Source: Strigamia acuminata
Lineage: Eukaryota > Arthropoda > Chilopoda > Geophilomorpha > Linotaeniidae
Assembly (NCBI GenBank): GCA_949358305.1
Contig: OX442318.1
Location: 7,798,501-7,862,500, forward strand
Length of the DNA: 64,000 nucleotides
Direction of reading: 5' to 3'
Shown: positions 1 through 11,341 of the stretch, piece after piece
Numbering within the stretch: the stretch's first letter is position 1
Layout: each line of letters begins with the position of its first letter
Position numbers and translations under genes: made by a program
The notes under the pieces: generated by a model
Database searches by the model: none
What the model was told of the DNA's origin: nothing
The model's input: the letters and a program-made list of their open reading frames with translations, nothing else

Positions 1-854
1 GCGCTCCAGTACCCGCATTGTGAGCACCCATCTCTTCTAGCCTACTTCCTAATATCACCACTTCATCACACAAAAACCCCTTTTATTCTCTACACACTGA
101 GCTCCCGTGGGAAACTACTGAAAAACTGATAATAAAAAAAGCTTCCAACGGCAATACATGTCATTTCCAGCTTACCACACACTCCACGTGCTTACAAATT
201 CCAATTCCAAGCTGTCCACTGCATTTTACATTTCCAGCAAAAAATTATGTGAAAACAAAATCAACTTTTGCGCATATTCCACGGCCTACTTTAATTAATT
301 TATCCTCGGAGCTGTATAAGTTTGGCCATTAAAAAAAGGAAGTAGCTGAATTAAGGCCTTGTTCAGCACACAGATGACTGCAATCATTACAATTCCCATA
401 TACTGTATCTTTAAAGTCGACAAGAGGAAGTCGGCTTTCTCTGGGGTAATTATCTCCACTTTTCTCGCTATCTCCCCCTTATGGACTCCTCTTTTTTTTT
501 AATTTCATTTCACAAGATTTGGACCCACTTACATGTGACATAAGTACTCATAAAACTTTTCTTATGACTTATACACGAGTTTGTAGGCAAAGGTGTGTGT
601 TGAAACTTATAGATGGTGCATGGGGATAGTTAGTTCAGTCGGTTCCACATGTCCACATCCGTTGTGTGAGTTATTGGATTCAGTGGTTTGCGATAGGAAG
701 GAGAAATGTGATATTTAATACATTTTATCCAGTTTAGACGTTTACAAAAGTGTAGAAAGTCAAATTGAAAATCTTAAAAGGTAGCTTCGCGGCAGTACAC
801 ACAAAACGCGTTGATTTTGCAATGACCGACGTGATTTGCAGCAAAGTTTGCACA
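1..854. other. Unassigned AT-rich sequence
   Basis: No open frame of note, RNA gene or clear repeat was seen. The sequence is AT-rich with short homopolymer runs and is read as intergenic or intronic. Confidence 0.5.
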
Positions 855-1541
855 AAAATTTGTTGATTTACAACTGATTTTGGGGATTTGAAGCTGTTGT
901 ACTGAAATGTACAGCTTATTTACTGGATTTGCAGCTGATTTACTGATAAATTACTGAATTTCCGGCCAATGTATTGATGAATTACTGGATTTTTTGTAGA
1001 TTTCCTGTTAAATTAGTGGATTTTTTGTAGCTTTCCTGTTGAATTAGTGGATTTTTTTGTAGATTTCCTGTTGAATTACTAGACTTTTTGTAGATTTCCT
1101 GTTGAATTACTGGATTCCCAGCTGATTTATTGATAAATTATTGGATTCCCAGCTGATTCACTGATGAATTACTGGATTTCCAGCTGATTTATTGATAAAT
1201 TATTGGATTTCCAGTTGATTTACTGATAAATTATTGGATTCCCAGATGATTTATTGATAAATTATTGGATTCCCAGATGATTTATTGATAAATTATTGGA
1301 TTCCCAGCTGATTCACTGATGAATTACTGGATTTTCAGCTGATCTATTGATCAATTATTAGATTTCCAGCTGATTCACTGACGAATTACTGGATTTCCAG
1401 CTGATTTACTGGTGAATTACTGACTTTCCAGCTGATTTACTGAATTTCCAGCTGATTTACTGAATTTCCAACTGATTTACTGAATTTCCAGCTGATTTCC
1501 TGAATTTCCAGCTGATTTCCTGGATTTCCAACTGATTTATT
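855..1541. repeat. Minisatellite, mosaic of 31-bp and 20-bp units
   Basis: Tandem array built on the phrase GATTTCCAGCTGATTTACTG. From about 970 to 1120 the unit is 31 bp with core GGATTTTTTGTAGATTTCCT. From about 1120 to 1430 it is a 31-bp unit with core GGATTCCCAGCTGATTTATT. From about 1434 to 1541 it shortens to a 20-bp unit, TTTACTGAATTTCCAGCTGA, repeated about five times. The left edge (855-970) is degenerate. The 20-bp form equals the 31-bp form minus a GATAAATTACT-like segment, so the array has evolved by internal deletion and amplification. Confidence 0.9.
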
Positions 1542-1879
1542 GTAACGGTTCTTCCACGCAGTCAGCCATTTGCCTGTACAGATTGTCTACCATCATACCA
1601 CTACGGTTGGGTCGTCACAAAACTTTTCTTCACAAAGATATTGGTTCGTTTATGTTAAAATCAAACTTTGGTTCCATTTTCCTTTTTAGTACCCTAAGAA
1701 GTTGCGAGTTGGTGGCAGCACGTTTGATTTAGTAGAGATGTCTCTAGTTTCGGCAGGAATTTGGAAATGATTGGAAAAGCGAGTCGTAAAGGCCGAGTAA
1801 CTTTTAATAATAAAGAAAAACAGGCGCCATAAAATGCGGGATAAACAGAGAAAGAATCGGCGTAGAGATTAACGTGCTA
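1542..1879. other. Unassigned sequence
   Basis: Nothing recognisable was seen here. It separates the minisatellite from a GC-richer block. Confidence 0.4.
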
Positions 1880-2345
1880 ACGGTTCCATCTGGTGAAGGC
1901 AAAAGACAAGAAAGACGTGAGCTAGCGAGCGAATGAGCGACTGGCGATGGCGACGGCTGCATTTTATCGGTGCGACTCGACCCGATAGTGAGTTGGGCTG
2001 GCAAACCGGAGCGGGCGAAAACCACTTCATTTTGACACCGGGGTCTGAATTCCATCCAATTTTCCTCCGCAACGAGCTCTCGATGCAAATTCCGCGCAAT
2101 CGATCCCGACGTGACTGCAACATCAAAACCAATTTTCGCGCTCCAAAGCGTCGAAAAGCAGAGCGAGTGACGTCACGGCCCGAAGGTGAAATGCATCGCA
2201 ACTAATGTAGGTTGTATAGAAAGCATTAACTCTGTCGCTGAAAGCACGGACGAGTGACGAGTGGCTCTTCTGGGTGCACTATTCAAAGAGGAGCCGTCGC
2301 ACCAATGGAGGGAAGGAACGAACGGCCGTGCAAACTTCGATATCG
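1880..2345. promoter_or_regulatory. GC-richer, CpG-containing block with a perfect CRE palindrome
   Basis: The block is visibly richer in G, C and CpG than its surroundings and contains the full CREB/ATF palindrome TGACGTCA at 2168-2175. Frames of 90-110 codons are open on both strands (for example 1933-2205 plus and 1869-2201 minus), as expected of low-stop GC-rich DNA, and none shows a known domain. It could be a promoter, an enhancer or a 5' exon; no TATA box or splice site decides between them. Confidence 0.25.
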
Positions 2346-2856
2346 TTAGACGTCCCTAAATCTACACGACGTTGGCTCAGCCCAGGAAACAATGATAAGA
2401 GTAAAGAGGAAGCTACGATGTCAGATAGCGTTTAATCAAGTCCAAGCACCTTCCAATTCACTCTTGTTTCACGCCGAATCTAACGCCAACATTTCATTCA
2501 TTACATTTTAATTATCACCACGTCTAAATGCACAATGCACCAGATTGCGCTCTTTAATATCCATCTGAATATATATATTTTACACCGTTTTATGGCAATT
2601 AAATAGTAAATTTTACTATACAATTGAAAAAATAATGCAAAAATATACGACCCTATACTATAAGTTGGGCCTATTTTCCATTGGCTGAGCCTTTTCACTT
2701 GCGTAGTGACACCAAAAAATAGATCAAAACAGTGGTTGACATTTCGACTGCTCTCCAGACAAAACAACCAATAAAAAGCAAGCAATAAACTGAATAATCA
2801 TGAATATTGAAATAAAAACAGCATAAATCTGTATTTTATGAATTGAAATAACAATA
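2346..2856. other. Unassigned AT-rich sequence
   Basis: No supported feature. A 94-codon minus frame at 2501-2785 is AT-rich with no recognisable domain and is treated as chance. Confidence 0.4.
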
Positions 2857-3034
2857 GTGAGTTTGCGGTTGCCAATTGATCCTTATAATTATGAGTTACA
2901 AGCTCATAATTATAAAAATGGACTTATAACATAACGTAACTCCTCAACTTTTACACTATTTTGTAAAATAAGGGAGCCAATCAGATCGCTTAACACTATT
3001 TGAAGCTCCTCCCAATTGGCAACCGCAAACTCAC
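2857..3034. mobile_element. 178-bp TIR MITE, family starting GTGAGTTTGCG
   Basis: Perfect terminal inverted repeats: GTGAGTTTGCGGTTGCCAAT at the left, and its reverse complement ending at 3034. The inversion continues into flanking AATA/TATT, so TA at 2855-2856 and 3035-3036 is the likely target duplication. The interior holds a 13-bp perfect hairpin (2883-2895 with 2903-2915, loop TTACAAG) and the phrase GAGCCAATCAGATCGC, which is shared in inverse orientation with the larger relative at 24011-24500. It has no coding capacity and is a non-autonomous DNA element of undetermined superfamily. Confidence 0.8.
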
Positions 3035-3036
3035 TA

Positions 3037-3645
3037 TTTCCTTATAAAATACAAATAACATTACATCATTTCAATTATTAAAATAATCACAAAAATTAAA
3101 AACAAAACTGAACTACTTTTTCTAATGGTAGCACCCAGTCCACAGTTAGGAGTAATGAGGCTCTTGTAGAAACTGACATAATCGTTGTTTAGATCAATGG
3201 AATAACCAAAATGAATTACAGATATTAAATTTGCATGGATTTCTGAGCCGTATGTTAGGATAGACAGTTCACGTGTCTACTTTTCACAGATTATGTTAGA
3301 GTTGAGCTAGATAGAATTTTCCTAGTCGTAAAGGTCGCTTCACTATAACCGTAACTTAGACTTAAGGCCGTTAACTGGTGAATCGCACGATTGAATTAAC
3401 GTTAGTACTTAATTGTGCGACATTTTTTTTCCAGTCGCCATTTACAGCGTGGAAATAAATTGAAGAATTTGTCCTTCTGCGAAAAGCCAGTTTGATGCTC
3501 TTTTATGGTCCACCCTTTGCACCATTCTGCTTTGCGTCTTTCCCATTGGTTCCTGGAGGTGACTTCCGGAGCCAGCAACTTCTCCAGGCAGTGTGGAAAC
3601 TGTGTTGCCTGTGAGCGGAAACCGGCTTGCCGAGAAGCATCCTCT
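3037..3645. other. Unassigned sequence
   Basis: No supported feature. Open frames on both strands near 3400-3860 overlap one another and partly derive from the tandem duplication that follows. Confidence 0.4.
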
Positions 3646-3818
3646 CGATATTTTGCAGTATCGCCGATACCGATAATCGGCAACCGAATATTGGCCAATA
3701 CCGATATTAAAATTAAAATGTCCCCGATATCGATATTTTGCAGTATCGCCGATACCGATAATCGGCAACCGAATGGCGGCCAATACCGATACCTGCGCCG
3801 ATATTAAAATTAAAATGT
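3646..3818. repeat. 85-bp tandem duplication, rich in CGATA and CCGAT
   Basis: Two head-to-tail copies start with CGATATTTTGCAGTATCGCC at 3646 and 3731. Each carries the imperfect dyad CCGATACCGATAATCGG. The second copy has a short insertion near its end (GCGGCC, then CCTGCGCC). It may be the remnant of a DNA-transposon terminus; the family is not recognised. Confidence 0.85.
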
Positions 3819-4932
3819 CTGGAAAAAAACCGTAAAAAACTTTGAACGCTCCTAATGCGGTCATCTTTCCGATAGATCATAATAAAAATCAAATATTTTC
3901 TAAAACCCTACCAAAAAATTTTATGCCTTTTCTTTAAATTTGCACAAAATTTGCTTCAGGTCTTACAAGAATTTCAATCAATCTCGCACTCGACTTTCAG
4001 TCCCATCAAGCCTAATACCAAGTTTTTACCATTAAACTCCCATATAACTTTCCCTTTTATATTCAAGTGTCATATGCTTCCCTTTTTAAAATCCCAGATT
4101 GCCGTGCTGTTCTTTTACGATTTTATCATCCGCCATAGAAAAATTTGATGCGTGCAACCAACGCGACTTATTTCCTGATCAACTTTCACCATTAACTCTG
4201 CGATTTAATGGGCGAAAGAGCGAAGAAAAGAAAAAAGACGAAAAAAAATCGATTTACAATATGTTTTATCGCCAATTAAAGATTATTTCGGTTTTAAAGT
4301 GAAAAAAAATTCACTTTTATATCCTCTTGCACACCCCAATAGCCCTTAAAAATATTCAGGTCTGGATTAAGGTGTTGAAACTGTGCCAAAAGCGCAGTGA
4401 CGTCCATTTCGAGTGTATACTGAATCAAGTGGCACACTACCACGCTCATCATCATCACTTGCGATTAAATAAAATTTAGTTTGCTCGGTACAAATTTATT
4501 AAAATATAAAACAAAAGTTGCTCGAGTAAATACGAGTTAATTGTGCATTAAAATGCATTGCCCACCACTATAATCCTCCTTCTCATCTGCACAAGTTGGC
4601 AGACCCGTCTTCGATAAGAAGTCATTTGGCACAGATTGCAAGAAAGAAAAATTTTAACCCAAAAAAAAAAAAAAAAAAAAAAAAATGGGGGACGGAGATT
4701 TCGTCTAAACTAAGACCCGAACCCGAACGACACGCATTCACATGTGACTCGGTTTGCTCGAGCGGGTCATCTTCCCGATTTAATAGCTAATAATTTCCTT
4801 TGGAGAGAAATTTGAGCGACTTCGTGAATAATTCATCCGTTTAGGGCTATTCCCCTGCACTAACAGATGTTGAACCAATGTTGTTTAACTGTTGATCTAG
4901 AATTGCACTGCGGCATTATTATAAGGGGAAAT
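3819..4932. other. Unassigned sequence with a poly(A) tract
   Basis: Mostly AT-rich. It contains a pure A run of about 25 at 4660-4684, preceded by CCC. This could be a retroposed tail, but no flanking duplication was seen. Confidence 0.4.
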
Positions 4933-5034
4933 GGCAAGAATCGAATATTGTGTATGCAGTGAAGCCTCCCAGCCGCATTTGTTGGCAAGAATCGAATATT
5001 GTGTATGCAGTGAAGCCTCCCGACAGCATTTGTC
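4933..5034. repeat. 51-bp tandem duplication
   Basis: The phrase GGCAAGAATCGAATATTGTG begins at 4933 and again at 4984, an exact 51-bp offset. The two copies differ only near their 3' ends (CAGCCGC versus GACAGC). Because 51 is a multiple of 3, both strands stay open through it, which explains overlapping frames here without implying a gene. Confidence 0.85.
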
Positions 5035-7598
5035 CACAATAACCGCACTGAGACTGAGTTTACAGATGAGATTATTGCTTTTTGGGGGACTAGTTGGAAA
5101 TTGTAATCATACTCGCAGGAAATATGAACATTTTGTTTCATATTGCTTATCTTTTGCCCCGAGAGCTTAGTGCTGCTCTTACCAGCAAGCGGAATTATCT
5201 TCTCGCAGGGATGGAAGAGAATAAAACAATTCATATTCACATCAGTAAAAATTTCTACTTTTTATCGATAACGACAAACCAAAACCGATGACATCGGTGT
5301 AGAAGTTTGCCAACAACTAGAGAAAGAGTACTAAGCGACAGCATATGTAATGCATTAGTAAACGTCCTCTTTAATGCCCACTGCCTTAAGTGTATTAGTG
5401 GAGATTAAATAACAAACTTGCATACGCTTAATTTAAATTTAATAAAACTAAAGGCCTTTCAACCTTTTCGGGTCGTCTTCAATGTTTCAACGATTAAAAT
5501 TAAACAGGACTTATTAAACAAAAGTAAAACGCAAGCAAACAATGTGATTATGGTATTGGACGCGCCAAAAGGCCTTTTAATAAATTTACAGAAAGCTAAC
5601 AAGGGGAGCACATGTATAAGACACTCACAGATTGTTGTAATATTAAATGTGAAAGATTGTTATATCATGCTGAATGAGACCCTAAAATAATTTTATTCCA
5701 TAAACAGCCAACAATGTAAACAATGAGCTGAAAGTTGGCACTATTTTGTCTGTGTATTTATCCAATCTGAGCAATCAGGCCTAGTGTATGAATACTGTAA
5801 ACAACAGTTGCTAGGTAAAAAATAGTTCCAAGATCCAAGTTGAATTTTATCATTTGATATTCAATGATGTACACGGATTGAAAACACAAAATATTAAAAT
5901 GGTAAAAATAAAACCGTTACAAATTATTTTAATAGCACTAGACATAGCTGCTCAAAGCGAATTGTTAGTTGGAGCGCTCTAACGTGACCAGTGGCCTCTT
6001 TCAACAAAATAAACAGTTGTCGGAACTCTTTTCTTATGCATGAGGAAGCCGGCAGCAATTTATCTGCTGACCAATGAGAATTAGTGGCTTCTCCTAGCCC
6101 CCCTGTACTACGTTAAACCAATTCCAAAAACATTTATGAGATGGGCGACTTGAAAAATGTTTCTCGTTTACATAAATCGCGCTTGGTTCGCGGAACCAAA
6201 GAAATCTCGCTGGAACGACTTTCCCCCGGATCGATACCTCATGCAAAACATCCGATGTCGACAGCTATCCGATACCAATATCGGTCAAAGCCTCCATTAT
6301 CTCGTGCAGCATTTTTTCCACACCATCGACATTTTAATGCCCTTGTTTGTCAACGCACGGCGCTGCCCTTAGTTCCAACAGTCACCACCCTCAGTGAGCG
6401 GGGCGCTGCCAACAGCAAAAATATAATAAACACTAAGATGATTATTTACTCGTGTGCCGTTCCCTGGAATTAAATTATTCCGGCGCCTTGATTTAATTGA
6501 ATATTAATTTATTCAAATGACAAAACTATTACACCTAATTTCCCAGAGCGTGAATTGATTTCCGTTGCACTTCAAAGCAAAATTTACATATCTAATGTTG
6601 ACATGGTCATAATGCTTGGTTCTGTTAAAAACAAGATCGTGAGATGAAAGACATGGGCTTTTGCTTGTGCTGTGTGAATATCGATCGTAATGATACCCTT
6701 GTAAAAGAGCCGCCCTTGATGAAATTTCCCATTTTCCAAGCAGGGGCTCGCGCGCCGCTCAAAATCAAACAATACTCTCGCAGCCGACAACGGATGTTAT
6801 AACCTCCAACAATGAGCGGCTTTCCTGCTCTTTTTTGCCCGACAAAAATCGATATTTCTCCAAGGAATCCCGAAATGTCACAAAATCAACAAACACAGAC
6901 GGATCAAAAGGCATAGAAATATTGCCTCGGCTGGGAAAGCAAAATACGCGCCGCCAGCGAGTTTATTTGTAAGCTATTTGCTCCAGCGACCCCTGGGTCA
7001 ACAGGACAAGTTATAAAAAATTAACCGACAGCTGAGGGTGGTCCGTCAACACCCAACACTCCACTGTGTTCAAAGCAAACAAGCTCTCGAAAACTTTCCT
7101 TTTCACGAAACACCCGAATCGATAAAACGACAAATTCAATTCACCGACTGCGAGTCATTAACGGGGCCAAACAAAAGCCGGGAGAGAGAGGTGGAATGGG
7201 CCCCTCGCCCAAACCACTCAAAAATACAAAAAGACAGAAATTGCAATAAATGACTAATTATTTTAAGTGGTCTGCGGAGGACCGCCAAATAGGTAATTGT
7301 TGACGGCCCGATGCATTCTTATCAAATTTTGCTTGGCTGCGAGGCAACCAAACATTTAGGATTTTGTTGCCTGAAATACAAACGATAATTTATACGTTAC
7401 AAATGAATACTAACTGAATACTAACAGAATCTGCAGAAAAAAGTTCAAATTTGCAAAAGTGTGCTGTAGGCATTACAAATCTTTCAGCCATGTCTGCAAC
7501 AATGCCCTGTCAACTATACGGACGTGTTAGTTAATTCTACTAAATCGTTCAGTTGTCTCTGAGCGTTTTTAGAGTGCACGATTAACCCTACTGTTTCT
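5035..7598. other. Unassigned sequence
   Basis: No supported gene. A 110-codon plus frame at 6141-6473 begins with a fair start context (GAGATGGGC), but a second frame overlaps it and no domain is visible. It includes a CCGATACCAATATCGG dyad near 6270 that resembles the repeat at 3646-3818. Confidence 0.4.
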
Positions 7599-7812
7599 TA
7601 TACAGCGTGAGTCAAGTCTCGATGTGTCTTTTTTCTTGAAAATGACTGAAGATATATCAATTCTAATAATGCGGTCGATAGCAGACTGTACAGTTGTGAC
7701 CTTACATTTGACTCGGACGGTCATCTTCAACGTAATCTATTTTGTACTTTTTAAACGGTTGAAGATAGAGCAAAATTTCCAATTACAAAGTTGTCGAGCA
7801 CCAAACTTCTGA
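7599..7812 (+). repeat. Dispersed repeat A, copy 1
   Basis: Starts TATACAGCGTGAGTCAAGTC and ends with CAATTACAAAGTTGTCGAGC. Both ends and parts of the interior (GACCTT, then AGATAGAGCAAAATTTCCAA) match copies at 37484-37745 and 59520-59780, all in the same orientation. The most divergent copy here keeps the spacing. The class is unknown; a GGGTGnAACAAAAGTCT-like head recurs in this family. Confidence 0.7.
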
Positions 7813-9314
7813 CTCATATAAGATTCCAACATGCGATGTTTGTTTTTCTCCAAAGACCTTTCAACCGTTGCCGGTAATCTTCAATGGTTACCTTTATTAT
7901 CTTTTGCCGTCACTCCGCAAACCCCTACAGCGACATCACACAATTCAAAATCCATCGTATTAGCTTATGGTAACTGATTTATTTCCAAAACATTGTGGGA
8001 AAACACAAAATAATAGACAACACGAAAAGACGATACATTGGGATAGTCCCAGCACCATTCTTCTATCTTATAATTTAACTCAACGGGACTCCTAAATAAA
8101 ATTTTCCCAATAACTCGTGCATGTGCAGATAATAATTAAACTCGAATAAACTTGAAGAAATTGTTGTTGATGATGCGTCAGTAAAACGGAACGATGCTGT
8201 ACGATTGTTTTAAAATAAATTTATGTCTAAATTTAGAAGTGATGTCGTTAAAAAGACATTGCAAACTAATTCGCTCGCTTACATTGCATTACTCTGCCCA
8301 ATTTTAATAAGCAGAGATGCTGGCTAAATTAGTAGCAACAGCAATTTATGTGTGCAGATCGCATCGTCTTAAGATATAAACAAAAAAAGATACACAAGAT
8401 GCACATTCCATCTTTTTTATTAGTCTCAAACCAAACCAACATCACCACTCGGCAATATGGCTGCTGGTTTGCATCAATCGATAACACACGACAAAGTCGA
8501 AATGCAATTTAAACAAAAATGAAAAATAATTTAATTTTATCAAATCCGTTTTCCACAATTGTCTTTAAACCTGAAGTCCACTTCCTCTCGATTCCCAAGC
8601 GAAATCTCGCGAGGATCTACGAGATTCCCCCTCGGGTTTAATTCATCAATTTGAAATTAATAAAGAATAATAAAAAACATTTCTTCTTTTTCCTGGACGA
8701 AAGTTTGTTAGCGATTAATTTTTAAAGCCTAAATAGCAGTTTTCCCCGTCTCTCCCGCTACTATAAAAGTAAACTAGACCTCCAGAGAATTGGGAGTTAC
8801 GGGGTTGGGAATAGGAAAGAATACCTGAGGGATGAGCAAAAGCAATTTTTTAGAGTAGCAGATTAGCCCCTCAAGAACAAGATCTACAGAGGAGCGAGAG
8901 AAGAAAGAGAGAAACAAAAAAGGAGGAAGCAAAGTTGAAAAAAAAAAATATTGGAAACTCAATCAAGAGAGACACCTTTTAAACAGCTCCATTGCTATTG
9001 GTTTGCCTGATTCAATTTGAACCGACAGCAGAGGCGAGTTCTTAACGGAGTTAAGGCTCATCACCGGCATCCAAACCAAAATGAAAACTGCTCTTTTTCC
9101 CACACAAATAGAAGGAGGAAACAATCAGTGCAAGCTGTTGAGATATTAAAACTTTTATCCCTGTCTTCTTCTGTTTTTTAATCATTTGAGTTCCAACGTT
9201 ACAAAGTTTCAATTGAAAAACAAGTTACCTCAGTCAACCTGTGATTGTTGCCGGTGGTAAAAGTGGTAACGAGTAAAAACAATTGCATTTTGGTTACACA
9301 ATTGGGTCTATCTG
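7813..9314. other. Unassigned sequence
   Basis: No supported feature; AT-rich with scattered A and T runs. Confidence 0.4.
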
Positions 9315-9739
9315 TACTCGAGTTGCACTCAAAAGGGCACCTCACAATGTGTACTCCCATTGGTCGAGCCAGTTTACTGGTGTAGTGATCCGGAAAAGTA
9401 GACCCAAACACCAGAATTGCATTACAATGTACAAACATTGTAATCGATTGCCTAGGCACGGCCTAAAATTCAAACTTCCAGACGATGTAAGCAATAAACA
9501 CAACAAACATGAGTTTGACATTTTTTAATGTGTGAAACTTCATTTTAATGATGGAAATAACATTTTTTATTAAATAAAATCAAAATAACATAAACTAAAT
9601 TAGTCATAACAATCACAACAATAAATAAAAAACAAAACTACTTCTCCTAGTAGTAGTATACAGTCTGGAGTTAGTAGTAAACTGGCTCGACCAATGAGAG
9701 TGCACATTGTGAGGTGCCTTTTTGAGTGCAACTCGAGTA
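9315..9739. mobile_element. 425-bp foldback MITE, termini CTCGAGTTGCACTC
   Basis: The left arm (about 9317-9379) and right arm (about 9677-9737) are reverse complements over roughly 62 bp with only a few mismatches. They begin CTCGAGTTGCACTCAAAA and share GGCACCTCACAATGTG. TA at 9315-9316 and 9738-9739 fits a TA target duplication. The interior of about 300 bp has no coding frame of substance. Confidence 0.8.
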
Positions 9740-10813
9740 TAAATTGTTTTTGGCGTTTTTGGTGTCCATAGCCAAGGGTGGGTCAAAGAAATTACAGAAG
9801 TGGAAAGATAACTAATTCTTTTTTTCCTGAAAATTAATTAGTGAGGTCAACTTTTATTCCGCAAAAACTTTCTTTTCCTATTTTATAATGTCTAAATACG
9901 AATAGTTTTTCAATTATCTAGTTGCCGTTCATAACGTAAAATGAGTATCATGCAGGAACTAGTTGTACTAGCGCCCTCTATGGCGATATGTATATTTGTA
10001 ATTGAATGAGGAACAAAGCATTGTCATTCTGGACACACTAGAGCTGACTTTAAGTACTCTACTTCAAGATAGTACGCGCCTAATGTGTTTTTGTTTATTT
10101 TGGACTAAACAATTCCCTTTATTGGATCCCTACGTTGTTCAATAATGTTGAATGGAATGAGAGAAACGAGCCACTCGAAATTGCATTGCATGTCATTCTA
10201 AAGTGCTTTGCCATATAAGGATTTGATTATGCCACCATTAGTTTAAGTCGTAACTAACCATTACTGACTGAAAAATGCCTGCGGAAGACCAGTTAGGTTG
10301 GAAAGCTTAGTTGTTTTAATTTAAGAAATAAATTTGCGGCTTTTGGTAGCCGTAAATTGCATTCTCATATCAGCAGAAACGTGCAATAATCTCACGCCGG
10401 TACTTCATAACCAACCTAATATTTCTCAAACTCATTTTTTTTCCCTTCTGTTTTTGAATACAAAACAAAAACATGCTCTTATCGCCATCTTTCTCAGGCC
10501 TTATCCCGGCCTCATCTGGTGGCTTTCAAGAGAAAGCATCCCACACAATACCTCTCCCTTTAAGAAACTGATTGACAAGATGATGTCGAGGCTCTTCTAA
10601 TGTCGCACTAAACCAATTTGATACTGCTACTTTCTACAATAAATTACTAGACGGGCAAAGTCCCGGGCAAAATCATTAAAAAGCCAATTTCCCAAAGATC
10701 TACAGTGGCCGTATTAAGAAAAAATCACGAATCAAACAACACATCCTTAATTCAACCAATATATATTACATATAGGAACCCGTAATACAAAAGCTGTTCC
10801 CAACAGTTTGCTT
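9740..10813. other. Unassigned sequence
   Basis: No supported feature. An 88-codon plus frame at 10334-10600 has no recognisable domain. Confidence 0.4.
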
Positions 10814-10858
10814 CCGGTATCTTAATACCAAATTCAAACCGCTATCACATTTTGCGCA
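10814..10858. repeat. Short dispersed repeat B
   Basis: CCGGTATCTTAATACCAAAT followed by TCAAACCGC and TTTTGCGCA. Similar copies occur at 38848-38893 and, for the first part, at 25468-25500. It is short and degenerate and of unknown origin. Confidence 0.5.
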
Positions 10859-10990
10859 TTTATTTAACATAGCGCAACCGCAATGTACAAAATGCAGCCG
10901 ATGCCGTAAAGTCGTTCCAAGACCTTACGGCTAGTTTGCAATGCTACGAAGTGTTGATTGCAAAGCCCAGAAAATCGCTTGCGCGAAATA

Positions 10991-11090
10991 CAGTCGAAAC
11001 TCTTTATAACGAATCGCGATATAACGAATTATCGATATAACAAATACCTAAAAATGGCCGGTTTGGTTGGCTGGCCATGTTAAAAATATA
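10991..11090. mobile_element. Truncated pogo/Tigger-like terminus
   Basis: CAGTCGAAACTCTTTATAAC preceded by TA (10989-10990), then the subterminal phrase TATAACGAAT and the GGTTGGCTGGCCATGTT block (about 11063-11079) also seen in the element at 12244 and the fragment at 13816. No matching opposite end follows, so this is one end only. CAG-start termini with a TA target are typical of the pogo/Tigger branch of Tc1/mariner; the assignment is inferred. Confidence 0.7.
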
Positions 11091-11202
11091 AAAATGTAAA
11101 CATGTTAATAAAGCATAAATTAAAAAATTTCAATTCTGAATTCGCTTCACTGCATTGCAAACAGAAACTTCGGGCGAAAATTAAACTAGCCTTTAGATTC
11201 TG

Positions 11203-11341
11203 CAGGCTGCATTCAAAAACTAAAATATTTTGTGCTTTACTTCAATTTTAAACCAAAAATGACATCATTTCCTGTTTAAACCCATGTTAAAACTTAAAAT
11301 CCACTTAAACTAAAATTGTTAATTTAATTTTTGAATGCAAC
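11203..11341. mobile_element. Short TIR element, termini GCTGCATTCAAAA
   Basis: Starts CAGGCTGCATTCAAAAA and ends TTTTTGAATGCAAC, giving imperfect inverted ends about 139 bp apart. The first 70 bp, through ACTTCAATTTTAAA and ATGACATCATTTCCTG, recur at 30111-30187. Ends of the form CAGT(A/G)GCTGCATTCAAAA also occur at 19342 and 32396. hAT is possible but unproven. Confidence 0.6.
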
